Assembly (NCBI RefSeq): GCF_900110085.1
Contig: NZ_FOCK01000001.1
Coordinates: forward strand, 434,001 to 498,000
Reading direction: 5' to 3'
DNA length: 64,000 nt
From: Prevotella sp. ne3005
Lineage (GTDB): Bacteria; Bacteroidota; Bacteroidia; Bacteroidales; Bacteroidaceae
The position numbers were made by a program, and so were the translations under genes. Positions within the stretch are counted from its first letter, which is position 1; the number at the start of each line of letters is the position of its first letter. The notes under the pieces are model-generated. The model was not told where the DNA came from and did not search any database. It was given only the letters and a program-made list of their open reading frames with translations. Of the stretch, positions 27,469-37,007 are shown piece by piece.

Positions 27469-28485
27469 TTATCGTAGCAAGATTTCTTTCCTCGGAGAAT
27501 ATGTTTGAGACGCATAATACAACACCTGTGCACCATCATTCTCAAAGCAAAAAGGAACAATCATTAGATTTTCCAAAGCTTTCTTCAAATTCTCCTGTTT
27601 GTCTTTCTCACAGTAGAAAAGTAGGAATCCCCCACCTCCAGCACCAAGAAGTTTGCCTCCTAAAGCACCAGCTTTGATAGCGATATTATACAACTCATCT
27701 ATACTACCATTGCTAATCTTACTTCCAGTACCCCTCTTCAGTTTCCATGTGGTATCCAAGAGTTTACCAAATTCATTAAGACTGATGTTCTTATCAGCAA
27801 GGATTCTTTCTGCTTCATCTACCAATGCTAACATGTCAAGCAACTGCTTGGATTTTTCAACCGACTTTGCAAATGTATCTGCTTGTATCTCTGATGAGAA
27901 ACGTTGAACTCCAGTATAGAACAATAGCAGGTTCTCGTCTAACTTCTTCTTACGTTCTTGGCTAACAACAATTGGATGAACAGAGAAATCACCGTCTTTA
28001 AAATCAATACGGTTAAAGCCTCCATAGGCTGCCGCAATCTGATCTTGCCAGCCACCATGCTCTTGCAGGACATCTCTCTCAACGTAAATTGCCTCCTGAG
28101 CCAACTGTCGCTTACTCATCATTTTCCCTTTCAGCGCACAGAAGGCATTCAGCATACCTACAGCAAAGGTACTACTTGTACCAAGCCCCGTACGTGCCGG
28201 TAAATCACCCTCATAAGTGAGACGTATTTCATGTATGTCGTGCAAACGCATACATTCACGTATTAGAGGATGTTCAATTTCCTCTATATCATTAACTCGC
28301 TCAAAGCGGTTGTGTACCAATTCTGAAACATACGGATGGAACGGGGGCATATGTCTAACATTTACATAGCAATACTTGTCGAATGTTGTCGAGATAACAG
28401 CCCCTCCGTGTTCATTGAAAAACGATGGTATGTCTGTCCCTCCACCAAAGAAAGACATTCTAAATGGTGTTTTTGTAATTATCAT
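27469..28485 (-). CDS. hddA: Heptose 7-phosphate kinase (HddA), second copy
   Basis: 338 residues, GHMP kinase. Motif 1 MIITKTPFRMSFFGGGTDIP, phosphate loop PARTGLGTSSTFAVGMLNAF, QDQIAAAYGGFNRI, and motif 3 GKLLGAGGGGFLLFY are all present. It produces D-glycero-alpha-D-manno-heptose 1,7-bisphosphate for the adjacent GmhB domain. Transcription order here is hddA, gmhA, hddC-gmhB, unlike the plus-strand set (hddC-gmhB, hddA, gmhA), which speaks for separate origins. Confidence 0.88.
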   Translation of the reverse strand: MIITKTPFRMSFFGGGTDIPSFFNEHGGAVISTTFDKYCYVNVRHMPPFHPYVSELVHNRFERVNDIEEIEHPLIRECMRLHDIHEIRLTYEGDLPARTGLGTSSTFAVGMLNAFCALKGKMMSKRQLAQEAIYVERDVLQEHGGWQDQIAAAYGGFNRIDFKDGDFSVHPIVVSQERKKKLDENLLLFYTGVQRFSSEIQADTFAKSVEKSKQLLDMLALVDEAERILADKNISLNEFGKLLDTTWKLKRGTGSKISNGSIDELYNIAIKAGALGGKLLGAGGGGFLLFYCEKDKQENLKKALENLMIVPFCFENDGAQVLYYASQTYSPRKEILLR

Positions 28486-28489
28486 ATTT

Positions 28490-29599
28490 TTAATTTTCTT
28501 GAAGATTTTTCATATATTCTTTTGCCAATCTAACCTCACATTCTACTGTATATTTTTCAATTACTCTACGGTGAGCATTTTCAGCCAATTTATCTCGAAG
28601 TTCAGCATCCATAAGCAGACTATCAATGGCCTGCGCAAATCTTTTGTAATTTGAATTTTCAACTTCTAATCCTGTTTCTCCATCTATTGAAACCCAATTC
28701 ACTCCGCTTCCTTTAATTGTGAAGGTTACAGGCACACAGCGACAATACATCGCTTCAACTAATGCCAAACCAAAAGCTTCATTCCTTGTTATTGATGGAA
28801 ATGCAAAGACAGAAGAAACGTCCAAATACGCTCTTAATTCGGAATCAGAAATTCTCCCAATAAACTTTATCCTATCGTTCGCAGAAGATTTTAGTTGAGG
28901 TGTTAAAGGACCGTCACCTGCTACAACAATAACACAGTCAGATTTGATATATTTCTCTGCCTCAACCAAATATTCAATTCCTTTATATGGCACATGACGG
29001 CCCACAAAGAATACGATGGGTTTTGAGTACTTCGATTTTATTTTGTCAACGAGATCTTTTGATACCTTCTTAAATACATTTATATCAATTGCAGAGGGCA
29101 ACACCTTAACTTTGTGTCGGTAGTTACGGAGGGGAATAGAACAGTCTCTATATGTCGGGCTTGTAACCATTATCAAATCAGCCCTATTTATAATTTTGTG
29201 TTCTAAGCCCTTTATGAATTTATATATTCTACCTTGCTTTATAATATCTGAATGCCATAAAATGGCAAGTTTGGTTCTTTTATTAATCAACAAAAGGAGT
29301 ATTGCATATAAAAAAGGGTTGGGGGCATGAAGAAATATGATGTCTGGTTTGAACTCTTTAAGCAAAGTTCTCAATCTGCCATAATATTCTAATGAAATTG
29401 CCTGGCTAGCAATGGTTTTGTTTACTTTCATTTTATGAACATGTATACCATTTACATCGATTTCTCCTGTAAAGCCATTTTCTCCGAAACATACCACTTG
29501 TGTTTCAAAATCAGTCATACCTTCTGCAAGATATTGTGCAGTTTTTTCTATTCCACCAATGTGAGGAAAATAATAATTTGAGATTTGTAGTATTTTCAT
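28490..29599 (-). CDS. Glycosyltransferase, GT4 family
   Basis: 369 residues. KILQISNYYFPHIGGIEKTAQYLAEGM is the canonical GT4 N-terminus; the donor domain begins PIVFFVGRHVPYKGIEYLVEA, with VVAGDGPLTPQL and FPSITRNEAFGLALVEAM (E-x7-E). Retaining transferase such as a mannosyl- or heptosyltransferase. Its position directly before hddA (4 bases away) suggests, without proof, that it uses GDP-heptose. Gene is AT-rich compared with the Wza/Wzz end of the operon. Confidence 0.87.
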   Translation of the reverse strand: MKILQISNYYFPHIGGIEKTAQYLAEGMTDFETQVVCFGENGFTGEIDVNGIHVHKMKVNKTIASQAISLEYYGRLRTLLKEFKPDIIFLHAPNPFLYAILLLLINKRTKLAILWHSDIIKQGRIYKFIKGLEHKIINRADLIMVTSPTYRDCSIPLRNYRHKVKVLPSAIDINVFKKVSKDLVDKIKSKYSKPIVFFVGRHVPYKGIEYLVEAEKYIKSDCVIVVAGDGPLTPQLKSSANDRIKFIGRISDSELRAYLDVSSVFAFPSITRNEAFGLALVEAMYCRCVPVTFTIKGSGVNWVSIDGETGLEVENSNYKRFAQAIDSLLMDAELRDKLAENAHRRVIEKYTVECEVRLAKEYMKNLQEN

Positions 29600-29655
29600 A
29601 ATGCTTTTAATATGTTCTTTGATACAATTATTTTAGAGCTATGGGATTAAAACCT

Positions 29656-30816
29656 TTATCTCTCATGATTCACAATATAGGAATTTATTCGGCTCTCTGC
29701 AGATTTCCTATCTTCAACCCCTGTCAAGAAATTTGAATATTTGGCAACAATATTGCTATGTGGATTATATACAAACCCCAATAAACATACAATGTTTACA
29801 GCGACAAAAACTCTTTTTATAGGTTTTTGTTTAATGACATCCTTAATATATGGAAGTATTCCAATGATACCGATGGCAAACAATGACGATAATCTATCTC
29901 TCATAATCAATATGGAATTAAATGCTGTGTTGCAACAAATGTATAAAATTGCCAAGTTTAGTAATATAAGGTTGTATTTCCCTAAACGATCATACTTTAA
30001 CAACAGAAACATTAAGATAAACATTCTATATAAAAAACCTAATGTCAATCCAGCACCTGTTGTGGAATTCATATATGAGGTCGCTACATCTTCTACCTTG
30101 CCTCCCATCTTTGCCGATAAAAAAGTAAAAACAATATTCAAAATTGACAAATCAGAAAAATATAGAACAATAGATAGTACACTTAATCCTATCATAATTA
30201 ATCGCATTTTTCTATTTATGAAAAAGTAGAATGGCAGTAGTAATGCTGTGCTTATATGTATGAGTGTTCCCAAGAGAACACAAACAAAATACTTTGCAAA
30301 ATTCCTTTCTCTGATGTATCTTAGTGCAAAATAGAAAAGCAAAATTCCTTTTACATTTCTTAACATATTAATTTGAATGCCATCAAACAAGGGAACAAGG
30401 AAAGCGAATGCAAGCAAAAAATAAGGGCCTGTTTCATATTTCAATATAAAATACAAAAAAATAACATCTATCAACGTCCATACAAACTGAAAGAAAAACG
30501 GACTTGAACCGAAGTAATGAATGATTATGTTGCAGAGCACATAACCTGGCTCAAAATTGAATTCCGAATATGACCACTTAAACTCAAAATCATTTATTGA
30601 TTCAAAAAACTCATGATACTGAAAAATGTCGGTAAACATATATCCACGTAATCCATAGAATATCAAGTACGATAACAATGCCAGCCTCTCATAGACATTG
30701 GCACTATGCAAACTTGCTTTCTGATAGAGCATTTTATTATGATATTTGAATCTGCTTATCCAATACAGATATACCAGAAACAAGAATAGTAGTAAATATG
30801 GTGTTGCGTAAATCAT
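29656..30816 (-). CDS. wzy: EpsG-family polysaccharide polymerase
   Basis: 386 residues with about ten to twelve hydrophobic segments. The pattern RGYMFTDIFQYHEFFESINDFEF...NFEPGYVLCNIIIHYF is the hallmark of EpsG-like proteins (a Y-xx-F region followed by FEPGY), and MLRNVKGILLFYFALRYIRERNFAKYF is the second conserved block. It would polymerise repeat units in the periplasm for the second glycan. It is a different polymerase family from 3538, in line with two separate products. The N-terminal start is the first ATG. Confidence 0.82.
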   Translation of the reverse strand: MIYATPYLLLFLFLVYLYWISRFKYHNKMLYQKASLHSANVYERLALLSYLIFYGLRGYMFTDIFQYHEFFESINDFEFKWSYSEFNFEPGYVLCNIIIHYFGSSPFFFQFVWTLIDVIFLYFILKYETGPYFLLAFAFLVPLFDGIQINMLRNVKGILLFYFALRYIRERNFAKYFVCVLLGTLIHISTALLLPFYFFINRKMRLIMIGLSVLSIVLYFSDLSILNIVFTFLSAKMGGKVEDVATSYMNSTTGAGLTLGFLYRMFILMFLLLKYDRLGKYNLILLNLAILYICCNTAFNSILIMRDRLSSLFAIGIIGILPYIKDVIKQKPIKRVFVAVNIVCLLGFVYNPHSNIVAKYSNFLTGVEDRKSAESRINSYIVNHER

Positions 30817-30887
30817 TCACATTATAGAGTAACAAAAAGAGTCTGTACATAGCTTTAAACAGCTAGAAATGCCGCCTATTGCCGACT

Positions 30888-31892
30888 CTATTTAATTAAA
30901 AAAACAAAATCACAGATCGTTGGAGAATGGTCTGATACATTAGTACGTGGTACAATAATATTACATAATTTAAACTGTTTTGATGTAAACAACACGTGAT
31001 CCAGTCTAAATCTCAATCCCATCCCATGAAAGGTATACCCAAATCCAAATCCCTTTTTCCACCATGAGTCATATAAACCGCTTTGCTGAAGTTCATGCAA
31101 TGTAGCCGAACCGCTTACATCATTGAAATCGCCACAAATCAAAGCTGGCAGATTTTCATCAATATGCTCACTTAATATTCTTGCTTGGAGTGTCCTAGCT
31201 TTATATCCGAAATCTAACCTTTTGAGAATGGGGATGATGCCATAACATATGCATTGTCCCTTTTTTCTCAGGTTTCTTATGACTACAGAATAATTGTTTG
31301 ACATCAGATGGCAATTAAAAACTTGAACCATGCGGCCGGCAATCATTATTTTCATCTTACAGATAGGTAGTACTTCTATCCCTTTATGATTCTTCTTGTT
31401 ATAGAAAGCATTTTGGAACAACTTATATTTTGGATCATTGCTATCAACCATCAACTGTTCGCATGATTCAATGGAGAATCGACTAAATACCGTCTTGAAA
31501 CGACTATTAATTTCTATGACGCTGTTATGTGAATATTCATAGTTTAGCCGTTCTTGGACTTCTGGATAAAGTTCTGCATTATATTCTTGTAAAAGCACGA
31601 TATCAGCGTTCTGTTTGAGGATGAACTCGATTAATTGTTCCGTCGTCCCCATATTGACAGAAAATCCATGCGCACGGTTGACATTAAAACTTAGTATTCG
31701 GAAATCGTAATGACTGTTGATTTCGCCAAAAGGATGCAGTGCAAAGGTCTCTGACCACCAGTTTAGAATCAAGACCACTAGTACGAAAGATACCGCCCAT
31801 TGCCAAAGTCCCAATAGCAGCAAAAACATTGCTACTACAAATAGAACCATAATAAGCAACGGAACAATTAATATCAGTTTTTTCAATCGCAC
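30888..31892 (-). CDS. Endonuclease/exonuclease/phosphatase family protein with membrane anchor
   Basis: 334 residues. Two hydrophobic helices at the N-terminus (about 6-27 and 30-45) precede an EEP fold: FRILSFNVNRAHG (Asn), DIVLLQEYNAE (metal Glu), ICGDFNDVSGSA (catalytic Asp and Asn), RLDHVLFT and NVSDHSPTICDF (final Asp-His pair). All catalytic positions are therefore kept. The domain would face the periplasm if the helices form a hairpin plus anchor, and may act on a phosphodiester such as a lipid or glycan phosphate. An EEP protein inside a capsule operon is unusual. The gene lies 28 bases after the fusion gene. Confidence 0.75.
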   Translation of the reverse strand: MRLKKLILIVPLLIMVLFVVAMFLLLLGLWQWAVSFVLVVLILNWWSETFALHPFGEINSHYDFRILSFNVNRAHGFSVNMGTTEQLIEFILKQNADIVLLQEYNAELYPEVQERLNYEYSHNSVIEINSRFKTVFSRFSIESCEQLMVDSNDPKYKLFQNAFYNKKNHKGIEVLPICKMKIMIAGRMVQVFNCHLMSNNYSVVIRNLRKKGQCICYGIIPILKRLDFGYKARTLQARILSEHIDENLPALICGDFNDVSGSATLHELQQSGLYDSWWKKGFGFGYTFHGMGLRFRLDHVLFTSKQFKLCNIIVPRTNVSDHSPTICDFVFLIK

Positions 31893-31920
31893 ATTTCCTT
31901 ATTCTTCTATTCTTCAATCA

Positions 31921-33726
31921 CTATATCTTTCCGCGTCTGATATAGACATCAACAGCCCCAGCTGGGAAATCCGAGCGCGAATGACAGACTAATACCAGAT
32001 AGCCTCCACCTCCTGCACCAGATATTTTCCATGCGAGCACACCAGGTATCTTAGAGTATTTGTCAATATACTCCTGAACTCCGGGTTGAATCATCCCTGG
32101 GAAAAGTTCTATCTGCGCTTCAAACGATTCCCGGAAAGATGAAGCGAAACCATTTAAATCGCGATCCATGATACACTTCCAGCAATTCTCCGCAGCTTTG
32201 GCCAAATTTTCAACTACAGGTTTAATTATTTTTTTTCCAGCCATCAAGTTACAGTTGGGACGTCGCGGAAACATAGGAATCATACAGAGGTGGTCTTCAA
32301 GCCATGTGAGAATACCCTCATCGTCATTCGACTCTATCCGCTCCGGCCAATAATGCTGGTTGTAGTAGTGACGTGCCAGACCTGGCATACAAATACCTAT
32401 GGCATCCTGAGCTCCAGACAGCATACCATCTGTCTTCTCTGGATTGTTCTCAAAACAAAATACCAGCCGTGCCAGCATCTCTGGATCCATATCAGGAATC
32501 TGTTTAGGCCAGATTTTTTTGATTGCGTCACGAATACTCGTACCCAGGCCGTAACGTGGTTTAACTTCGAAGGTTGGTTCCAACGAGATAGTAATGGCCC
32601 ATCCTGGAGCCAATTTGCTGACGAATGGCTGGTCTATCCACGTTCCTGCCAAGTCAAGACGGGCAGGAAGTTCCTCTGAATGTGTCCTTTTCTCTGCAAT
32701 CTGTTTGCGAACCACCTTTATTTGCTGCCTCACCATAGTCTGAACCAGTTGCTCAAAGCTGGTCTTTCTCGGATTCCATCCCAAAACATTCTTTGCTTTT
32801 GACGGGTTGCCATACATTTGGTTTGCCTCAATAGGGCGGAAAAACAATGGATCAACCTCAACGACCGTCTTTCCGCTTTCCTTGTCTATACCCTTTTCGT
32901 CCATTCCTTCTCCCTGCCACTCCAGATCTATCCCGACTTCCTTAAAAGCCAAAGAACAAAATTCACGCACGGAATGCTGTTCGCCTGTTGCTATGACATA
33001 GTCATCCGCTTCTTCTTGTTGGAGCATCAGCCACATACACTCCACATAATCCTTGGCATACCCCCAGTCCCTTAATGCATTAAGGTTGCCAAGAGAGAGT
33101 TTATCCTGAAGCCCCTGTGCAATACGGGATGCTGCCGATGCGATTTTACAAGTGACAAATATCTCTGGTCTACGCTCACTCTCATGATTAAAGAGGATAC
33201 CATTGCACACAAACATCTTATATGCCTTACGGTACATTTGCGTCATCCAATACCCATACACCTTTGAGATAGCGTATGGGTCGTTGGGATGAAGTGGGGT
33301 GTTCTCATCCTCTGGCACTTCTGTCGCATTGCCAAACATGGCCGATGTAGATGCCTGGAAGAAACGGCAAGAATCCGTAAGGCCTGCCTGACGGATTGCT
33401 TCCAGGATACGTAACACACCTAAAGCATCAATGTTGGAGGTCAACTCTGGCTTGTCAAAACTGACTTTAACATTACTTTGTGCTGCAAAGTTATATATCT
33501 CATCAGGTCGCACCTCCATCACAAGATTGAGCACACTCTGCGTATCCGTCAGATCTACTGTCTGAGTATAAAAGTTTGGATTGGCAAAAAGCTTAATGAA
33601 ATAGTCTGGCGGATTGTCCATTATTCGCACGTCTGCCCCATAAACCTCATAACCTTTCTCTAAAAGAAATTCTGAGAGGAAGCTGCCATCCTGACCAAAT
33701 ACGCCAGTTATTAACGCTTTCTTCAT
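31921..33726 (-). CDS. Gmd-like SDR domain fused to a GHMP kinase-like domain
   Basis: 601 residues. Residues 1-335 align by eye along their full length with GDP-mannose 4,6-dehydratase and with the neighbouring gmd: [33 protein letters not shown] (Tyr151, Lys155), [11 protein letters not shown]. The dehydratase Glu in TSELYG is replaced (TSAMFG, Ala129), and [10 protein letters not shown] reads RRPEIFVTCK. Residues 353-601 resemble a GHMP kinase: PARLDLAGTWIDQP (motif 1), SGAQDAIG (437-444) and ISGAGGGGYLVLV (568-580); a GLGTS at 393-397 may stand for the phosphate loop but lies unusually close to motif 1. I infer a tandem gmd duplication that changed function and joined a kinase; reaction unknown. 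Confidence 0.75.
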   Translation of the reverse strand: MKKALITGVFGQDGSFLSEFLLEKGYEVYGADVRIMDNPPDYFIKLFANPNFYTQTVDLTDTQSVLNLVMEVRPDEIYNFAAQSNVKVSFDKPELTSNIDALGVLRILEAIRQAGLTDSCRFFQASTSAMFGNATEVPEDENTPLHPNDPYAISKVYGYWMTQMYRKAYKMFVCNGILFNHESERRPEIFVTCKIASAASRIAQGLQDKLSLGNLNALRDWGYAKDYVECMWLMLQQEEADDYVIATGEQHSVREFCSLAFKEVGIDLEWQGEGMDEKGIDKESGKTVVEVDPLFFRPIEANQMYGNPSKAKNVLGWNPRKTSFEQLVQTMVRQQIKVVRKQIAEKRTHSEELPARLDLAGTWIDQPFVSKLAPGWAITISLEPTFEVKPRYGLGTSIRDAIKKIWPKQIPDMDPEMLARLVFCFENNPEKTDGMLSGAQDAIGICMPGLARHYYNQHYWPERIESNDDEGILTWLEDHLCMIPMFPRRPNCNLMAGKKIIKPVVENLAKAAENCWKCIMDRDLNGFASSFRESFEAQIELFPGMIQPGVQEYIDKYSKIPGVLAWKISGAGGGGYLVLVCHSRSDFPAGAVDVYIRRGKI

Positions 33727-33732
33727 GGACTT

Positions 33733-34779
33733 TTACTCCTTTGAAACTTTCTCCATATCACTCTCCACCATGATGCGCACCAAATCTTCGAAGCTGGTTT
33801 GTTTTACAGGATCCCAACCCAGCTGTCTCTTGGCCTTGGAAGCATCACCCCACAGGTTTACGACATCAGTAGGACGGTAGAAGTTTTCGCTCACTGCAAC
33901 GACAGTTTTACCTATCAGACTCTCTGGGCCACTAACAACAATACCCTTTTCATTCATTCCTTCACCCTCGAATTTAAGTTCTATACCGGCGTGCATGAAC
34001 GCTATCTGTGTGAACTCACGTACCGAATGCTGAACACCTGAGGCAATCACAAAGTCATCCGGTTGATCCTGCTGAAGTATCAACCACATACATTTCACAT
34101 AGTCCTTAGCATAACCCCAGTCGCGAAGTGATGATAGGTTACCCAAATATAGACATTCCTGCTTACCCTGAGCAATACGGGCTGCTGCCAGTGTAATTTT
34201 ACGCGTCACGAAGGTTTCACCTCGACGCTCACTCTCATGGTTGAACAGGATACCATTGCAGCAAAACATGTTATAAGCCTCGCGATACTCTTTAGTTATC
34301 CAAAACCCATACTGCTTGGCCACAGCATATGGACTATAAGGATGGAAATGTGTGTTCTCATTTTGGGGAACTTCCTCTACTTTACCATACAACTCTGATG
34401 TTGAAGCCTGATAGAATCGACATTTGTCAGCTAATCCGCATTGCCGAATGGCTTCAAGCACTCGTAATACGCCTGTTGCATCAATGTCTGCCGTATACTC
34501 TGCAGATGAAAAAGACACACCCACATGACTCTGTGCAGCAAGATTATAGACTTCATCGGGTTGAATTTCGCGGACAATCTGAACAACCGACAACGAATCT
34601 CCCAAATGCCCATAATGCAAATGAAAATTGGGGTGTTTTTCAATATGGTTGATCCTCTCACGATACTCTGTCGATGAGCGACGAATCATACCATGTACTT
34701 CATAACCCTTTTCAAGCAGAAATTCTGCCAAAAACGAGCCGTCTTGACCCGTTACACCTGTAATTAGCGCTTTTTTCAT
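33733..34779 (-). CDS. gmd: GDP-mannose 4,6-dehydratase (Gmd) or GDP-heptose 4,6-dehydratase
   Basis: 348 residues from [16 protein letters not shown] (34779); an upstream ATG at 34800 adds seven residues and is less likely. Complete Gmd signature: [38 protein letters not shown] with catalytic Thr and Glu, [10 protein letters not shown] (Tyr, Lys), [30 protein letters not shown]. The enzyme forms GDP-4-keto-6-deoxy-mannose. With a full GDP-heptose set in the same operon it could instead act on GDP-heptose, as DmhA/WcbK-type relatives do in Yersinia and Campylobacter. It is the conventional partner of the fusion gene six bases downstream. Confidence 0.9.
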   Translation of the reverse strand: MKKALITGVTGQDGSFLAEFLLEKGYEVHGMIRRSSTEYRERINHIEKHPNFHLHYGHLGDSLSVVQIVREIQPDEVYNLAAQSHVGVSFSSAEYTADIDATGVLRVLEAIRQCGLADKCRFYQASTSELYGKVEEVPQNENTHFHPYSPYAVAKQYGFWITKEYREAYNMFCCNGILFNHESERRGETFVTRKITLAAARIAQGKQECLYLGNLSSLRDWGYAKDYVKCMWLILQQDQPDDFVIASGVQHSVREFTQIAFMHAGIELKFEGEGMNEKGIVVSGPESLIGKTVVAVSENFYRPTDVVNLWGDASKAKRQLGWDPVKQTSFEDLVRIMVESDMEKVSKE

Positions 34780-34821
34780 AAAATAATATCTCTTAATCAT
34801 TTTTTCATTGATTTCCTCATT

Positions 34822-35883
34822 TTAATCTATTTGATTTGACTCCTCGATTGCACTAATAATAATATTCGCAATATTAATGAAGCTATATTGTGAATCTATC
34901 ATTTTTCTGACATCCTCAATATTGAAATTACTATTTTTGAAACTTTTAATAACATTACACAAATCTGACGAATCATCACATTGAAAGAATGTCACAGGAT
35001 AATTGGAATAAATCTCCTTCAAAACTGGGATATCAGACAATATAACATCTGTGCCTAAATACAATGCTTCTAATGGCGGGAGCCCAAATCCTTCGTATCT
35101 TGATGGAAGAACAAGAGCATCTGCCCTCATGATATAGTCATATAACTTTTCATTGGGTACATAACCAGTAAATTGGATTTGATCAGAAGTAAACATATTA
35201 GCAAGATTATCTTCAGAAGATTTAAAATTATCTGCTTCACCCACTATAATTAATTTTTTGTTTAATCCTTGATTTACTGCAAGATTAAAGCCTTCTAATA
35301 GAATTCGTAAACCTTTATGCCGCTTTATATTACCTACATAAAGGAAATAGTTTCCCTTCTTTCTATTTCCTTTTAAAGGAATTTTATGAATATCTTCTGA
35401 GACCGAACTATACGTAACAAACACGTTGTCAACATGAAAATAATGTCTAATTCGTTCTTTAGAGAAATTTGAAACAGTAAAAATACTTTTTGCTGATTTC
35501 ACAGCATGCCATAAAAACATTTTTCGAATATAATAACCAAATGTAGATGTTAGTCCTCTTTCATCCAAAAAAATTACATCATGTATTGTTAAATATTTAG
35601 GGATATGAATTCCTCTAGGCACATTCCAATTCGGAGAAAAGAAGGCATCACATTTGTTAACCTCTTTTGTCGGAAATCTAAACTGCTCAGCAATTGAATA
35701 TGGAATAATATTACATTCCAAAACTTCACATTTAGAATACAAACTATATTTCTCAAGTATCTTAAGGTTTCCAATTAAAAGATAATAGTGATTGTTAGCC
35801 TTCAACAAAATGTCGAGAACTCCCTCAATATATGAGCCAATACCGCTTTTACCTAAAAAACGACAATCAACAGCAATCTTCAT
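34822..35883 (-). CDS. Glycosyltransferase, GT4 family
   Basis: 353 residues. MKIAVDCRFLGKSGIGSYIEGVL carries the glycine-rich loop; the donor domain starts YFLYVGNIKRHKGLRILLEGF, with LIIVGEADNF and ALVLPSRYEGFGLPPLEALYLG (E-x7-E). Typical of mannosyltransferases WbaZ/MtfB. Overlaps the upstream gene by four bases. AT-rich. Confidence 0.87.
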   Translation of the reverse strand: MKIAVDCRFLGKSGIGSYIEGVLDILLKANNHYYLLIGNLKILEKYSLYSKCEVLECNIIPYSIAEQFRFPTKEVNKCDAFFSPNWNVPRGIHIPKYLTIHDVIFLDERGLTSTFGYYIRKMFLWHAVKSAKSIFTVSNFSKERIRHYFHVDNVFVTYSSVSEDIHKIPLKGNRKKGNYFLYVGNIKRHKGLRILLEGFNLAVNQGLNKKLIIVGEADNFKSSEDNLANMFTSDQIQFTGYVPNEKLYDYIMRADALVLPSRYEGFGLPPLEALYLGTDVILSDIPVLKEIYSNYPVTFFQCDDSSDLCNVIKSFKNSNFNIEDVRKMIDSQYSFINIANIIISAIEESNQID

Positions 35884-37007
35884 GATTCTTCGATCCTTGA
35901 TTTCCTTAATTCTTTTACAATACTATCCCAGTTATACTTATCAAACTGATGAATGTCAACGGATGGTTGTTCCCTAACGACATTTATTATCTTCTTGATC
36001 CATTCTTCTTTATTATAGCCTTCTATCAAATAACCGCCCTTCTTACTCTCTGCCACTTCAATCATGGCCGAGTTTGCTGATGTGATGACAGGGCAACCGC
36101 ACAGAAAAGCTTCAAGCTGTGGTAGCCCGAATCCCTCATTAAGAGATGAAGAGACAAAACAGTCTGCAATATTATAAAGCATAACCAATTCCTCATTAGG
36201 GACAAAGCCACAAAAGATGGTACTCTCTTGCGGGAATAATGCATCCATTACTTTCGTTCTAATTGCAGAATTTTTCCACCCCTTGGCTCCAACGACAACT
36301 AGTTGTATGCCTGCCTCACGATATATTTCGGGAATAATGTCTAACAGAAAAGGCAGGTTCTTCCTAGGCTCGAGCGAACCGACAAACAGTATGAACTTAT
36401 CCTTTACCCCGAATTTATTCTTAAGTTCTATCTTCGTTTCCAATGAAATATCAAGTTTCTTATACAGGGTTCTGTCTGTTGCACATCCTACGAATATCTC
36501 ATTGCATCTCCTTTTAGGGAAATACTCCTCAACTTTCTTCTTTGTGTATTCTGATATAGACCATATTACATCTGCTTTTTTCATTGATCTGTTAAACAAA
36601 AGAGCATTGGCTAGTTTATTTGACCATGCCATTGTATCCTTATACTCCAAATTAACCACATCATTAATTTCAATAATAGTCTTAACCTTCTTTGGAATAA
36701 AGAAAGGCAGGCAAGGAACAGGGGTGTAATAAACAGATATTTTGTATTTAAATATATAATAAGGGACCATCAACAGCAGATATACCAGGTTTGGAAGGTA
36801 CTTAAAGACAAGAGACTTTGATTCAAGCCACTTGACATTAGGTGGAAATTCCGTATTCCTTATAGACCCAACTCGCTCCTTTGGGAGAATTACGTACAAT
36901 ACCTCCTTAGGGTATTGGTTCCCCCAAGACTGTAAAACACAGCGCAGAACTGTAGATATTCCTGCACTTGAAGCGCAAAATGCTCTTCCATCAACTAAAA
37001 TATTCAT
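35880..37007 (-). CDS. Glycosyltransferase, GT4 family
   Basis: 375 residues. MNILVDGRAFCASSAGISTVL at the N-terminus, DVIWSISEYTKKKVEEYFP, donor-domain start FILFVGSLEPRKNLPFLLDII, LVVVGAKGWKN, and FVSSSLNEGFGLPQLEAFLCGCPVITS. The EPRKN and NEGFGLP motifs place it with WbpY/MtfB-like mannosyl- and rhamnosyltransferases. Overlaps both neighbours by four bases, so the four genes from 37900 to 34822 are one translational chain. Confidence 0.88.
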   Translation of the reverse strand: MNILVDGRAFCASSAGISTVLRCVLQSWGNQYPKEVLYVILPKERVGSIRNTEFPPNVKWLESKSLVFKYLPNLVYLLLMVPYYIFKYKISVYYTPVPCLPFFIPKKVKTIIEINDVVNLEYKDTMAWSNKLANALLFNRSMKKADVIWSISEYTKKKVEEYFPKRRCNEIFVGCATDRTLYKKLDISLETKIELKNKFGVKDKFILFVGSLEPRKNLPFLLDIIPEIYREAGIQLVVVGAKGWKNSAIRTKVMDALFPQESTIFCGFVPNEELVMLYNIADCFVSSSLNEGFGLPQLEAFLCGCPVITSANSAMIEVAESKKGGYLIEGYNKEEWIKKIINVVREQPSVDIHQFDKYNWDSIVKELRKSRIEES

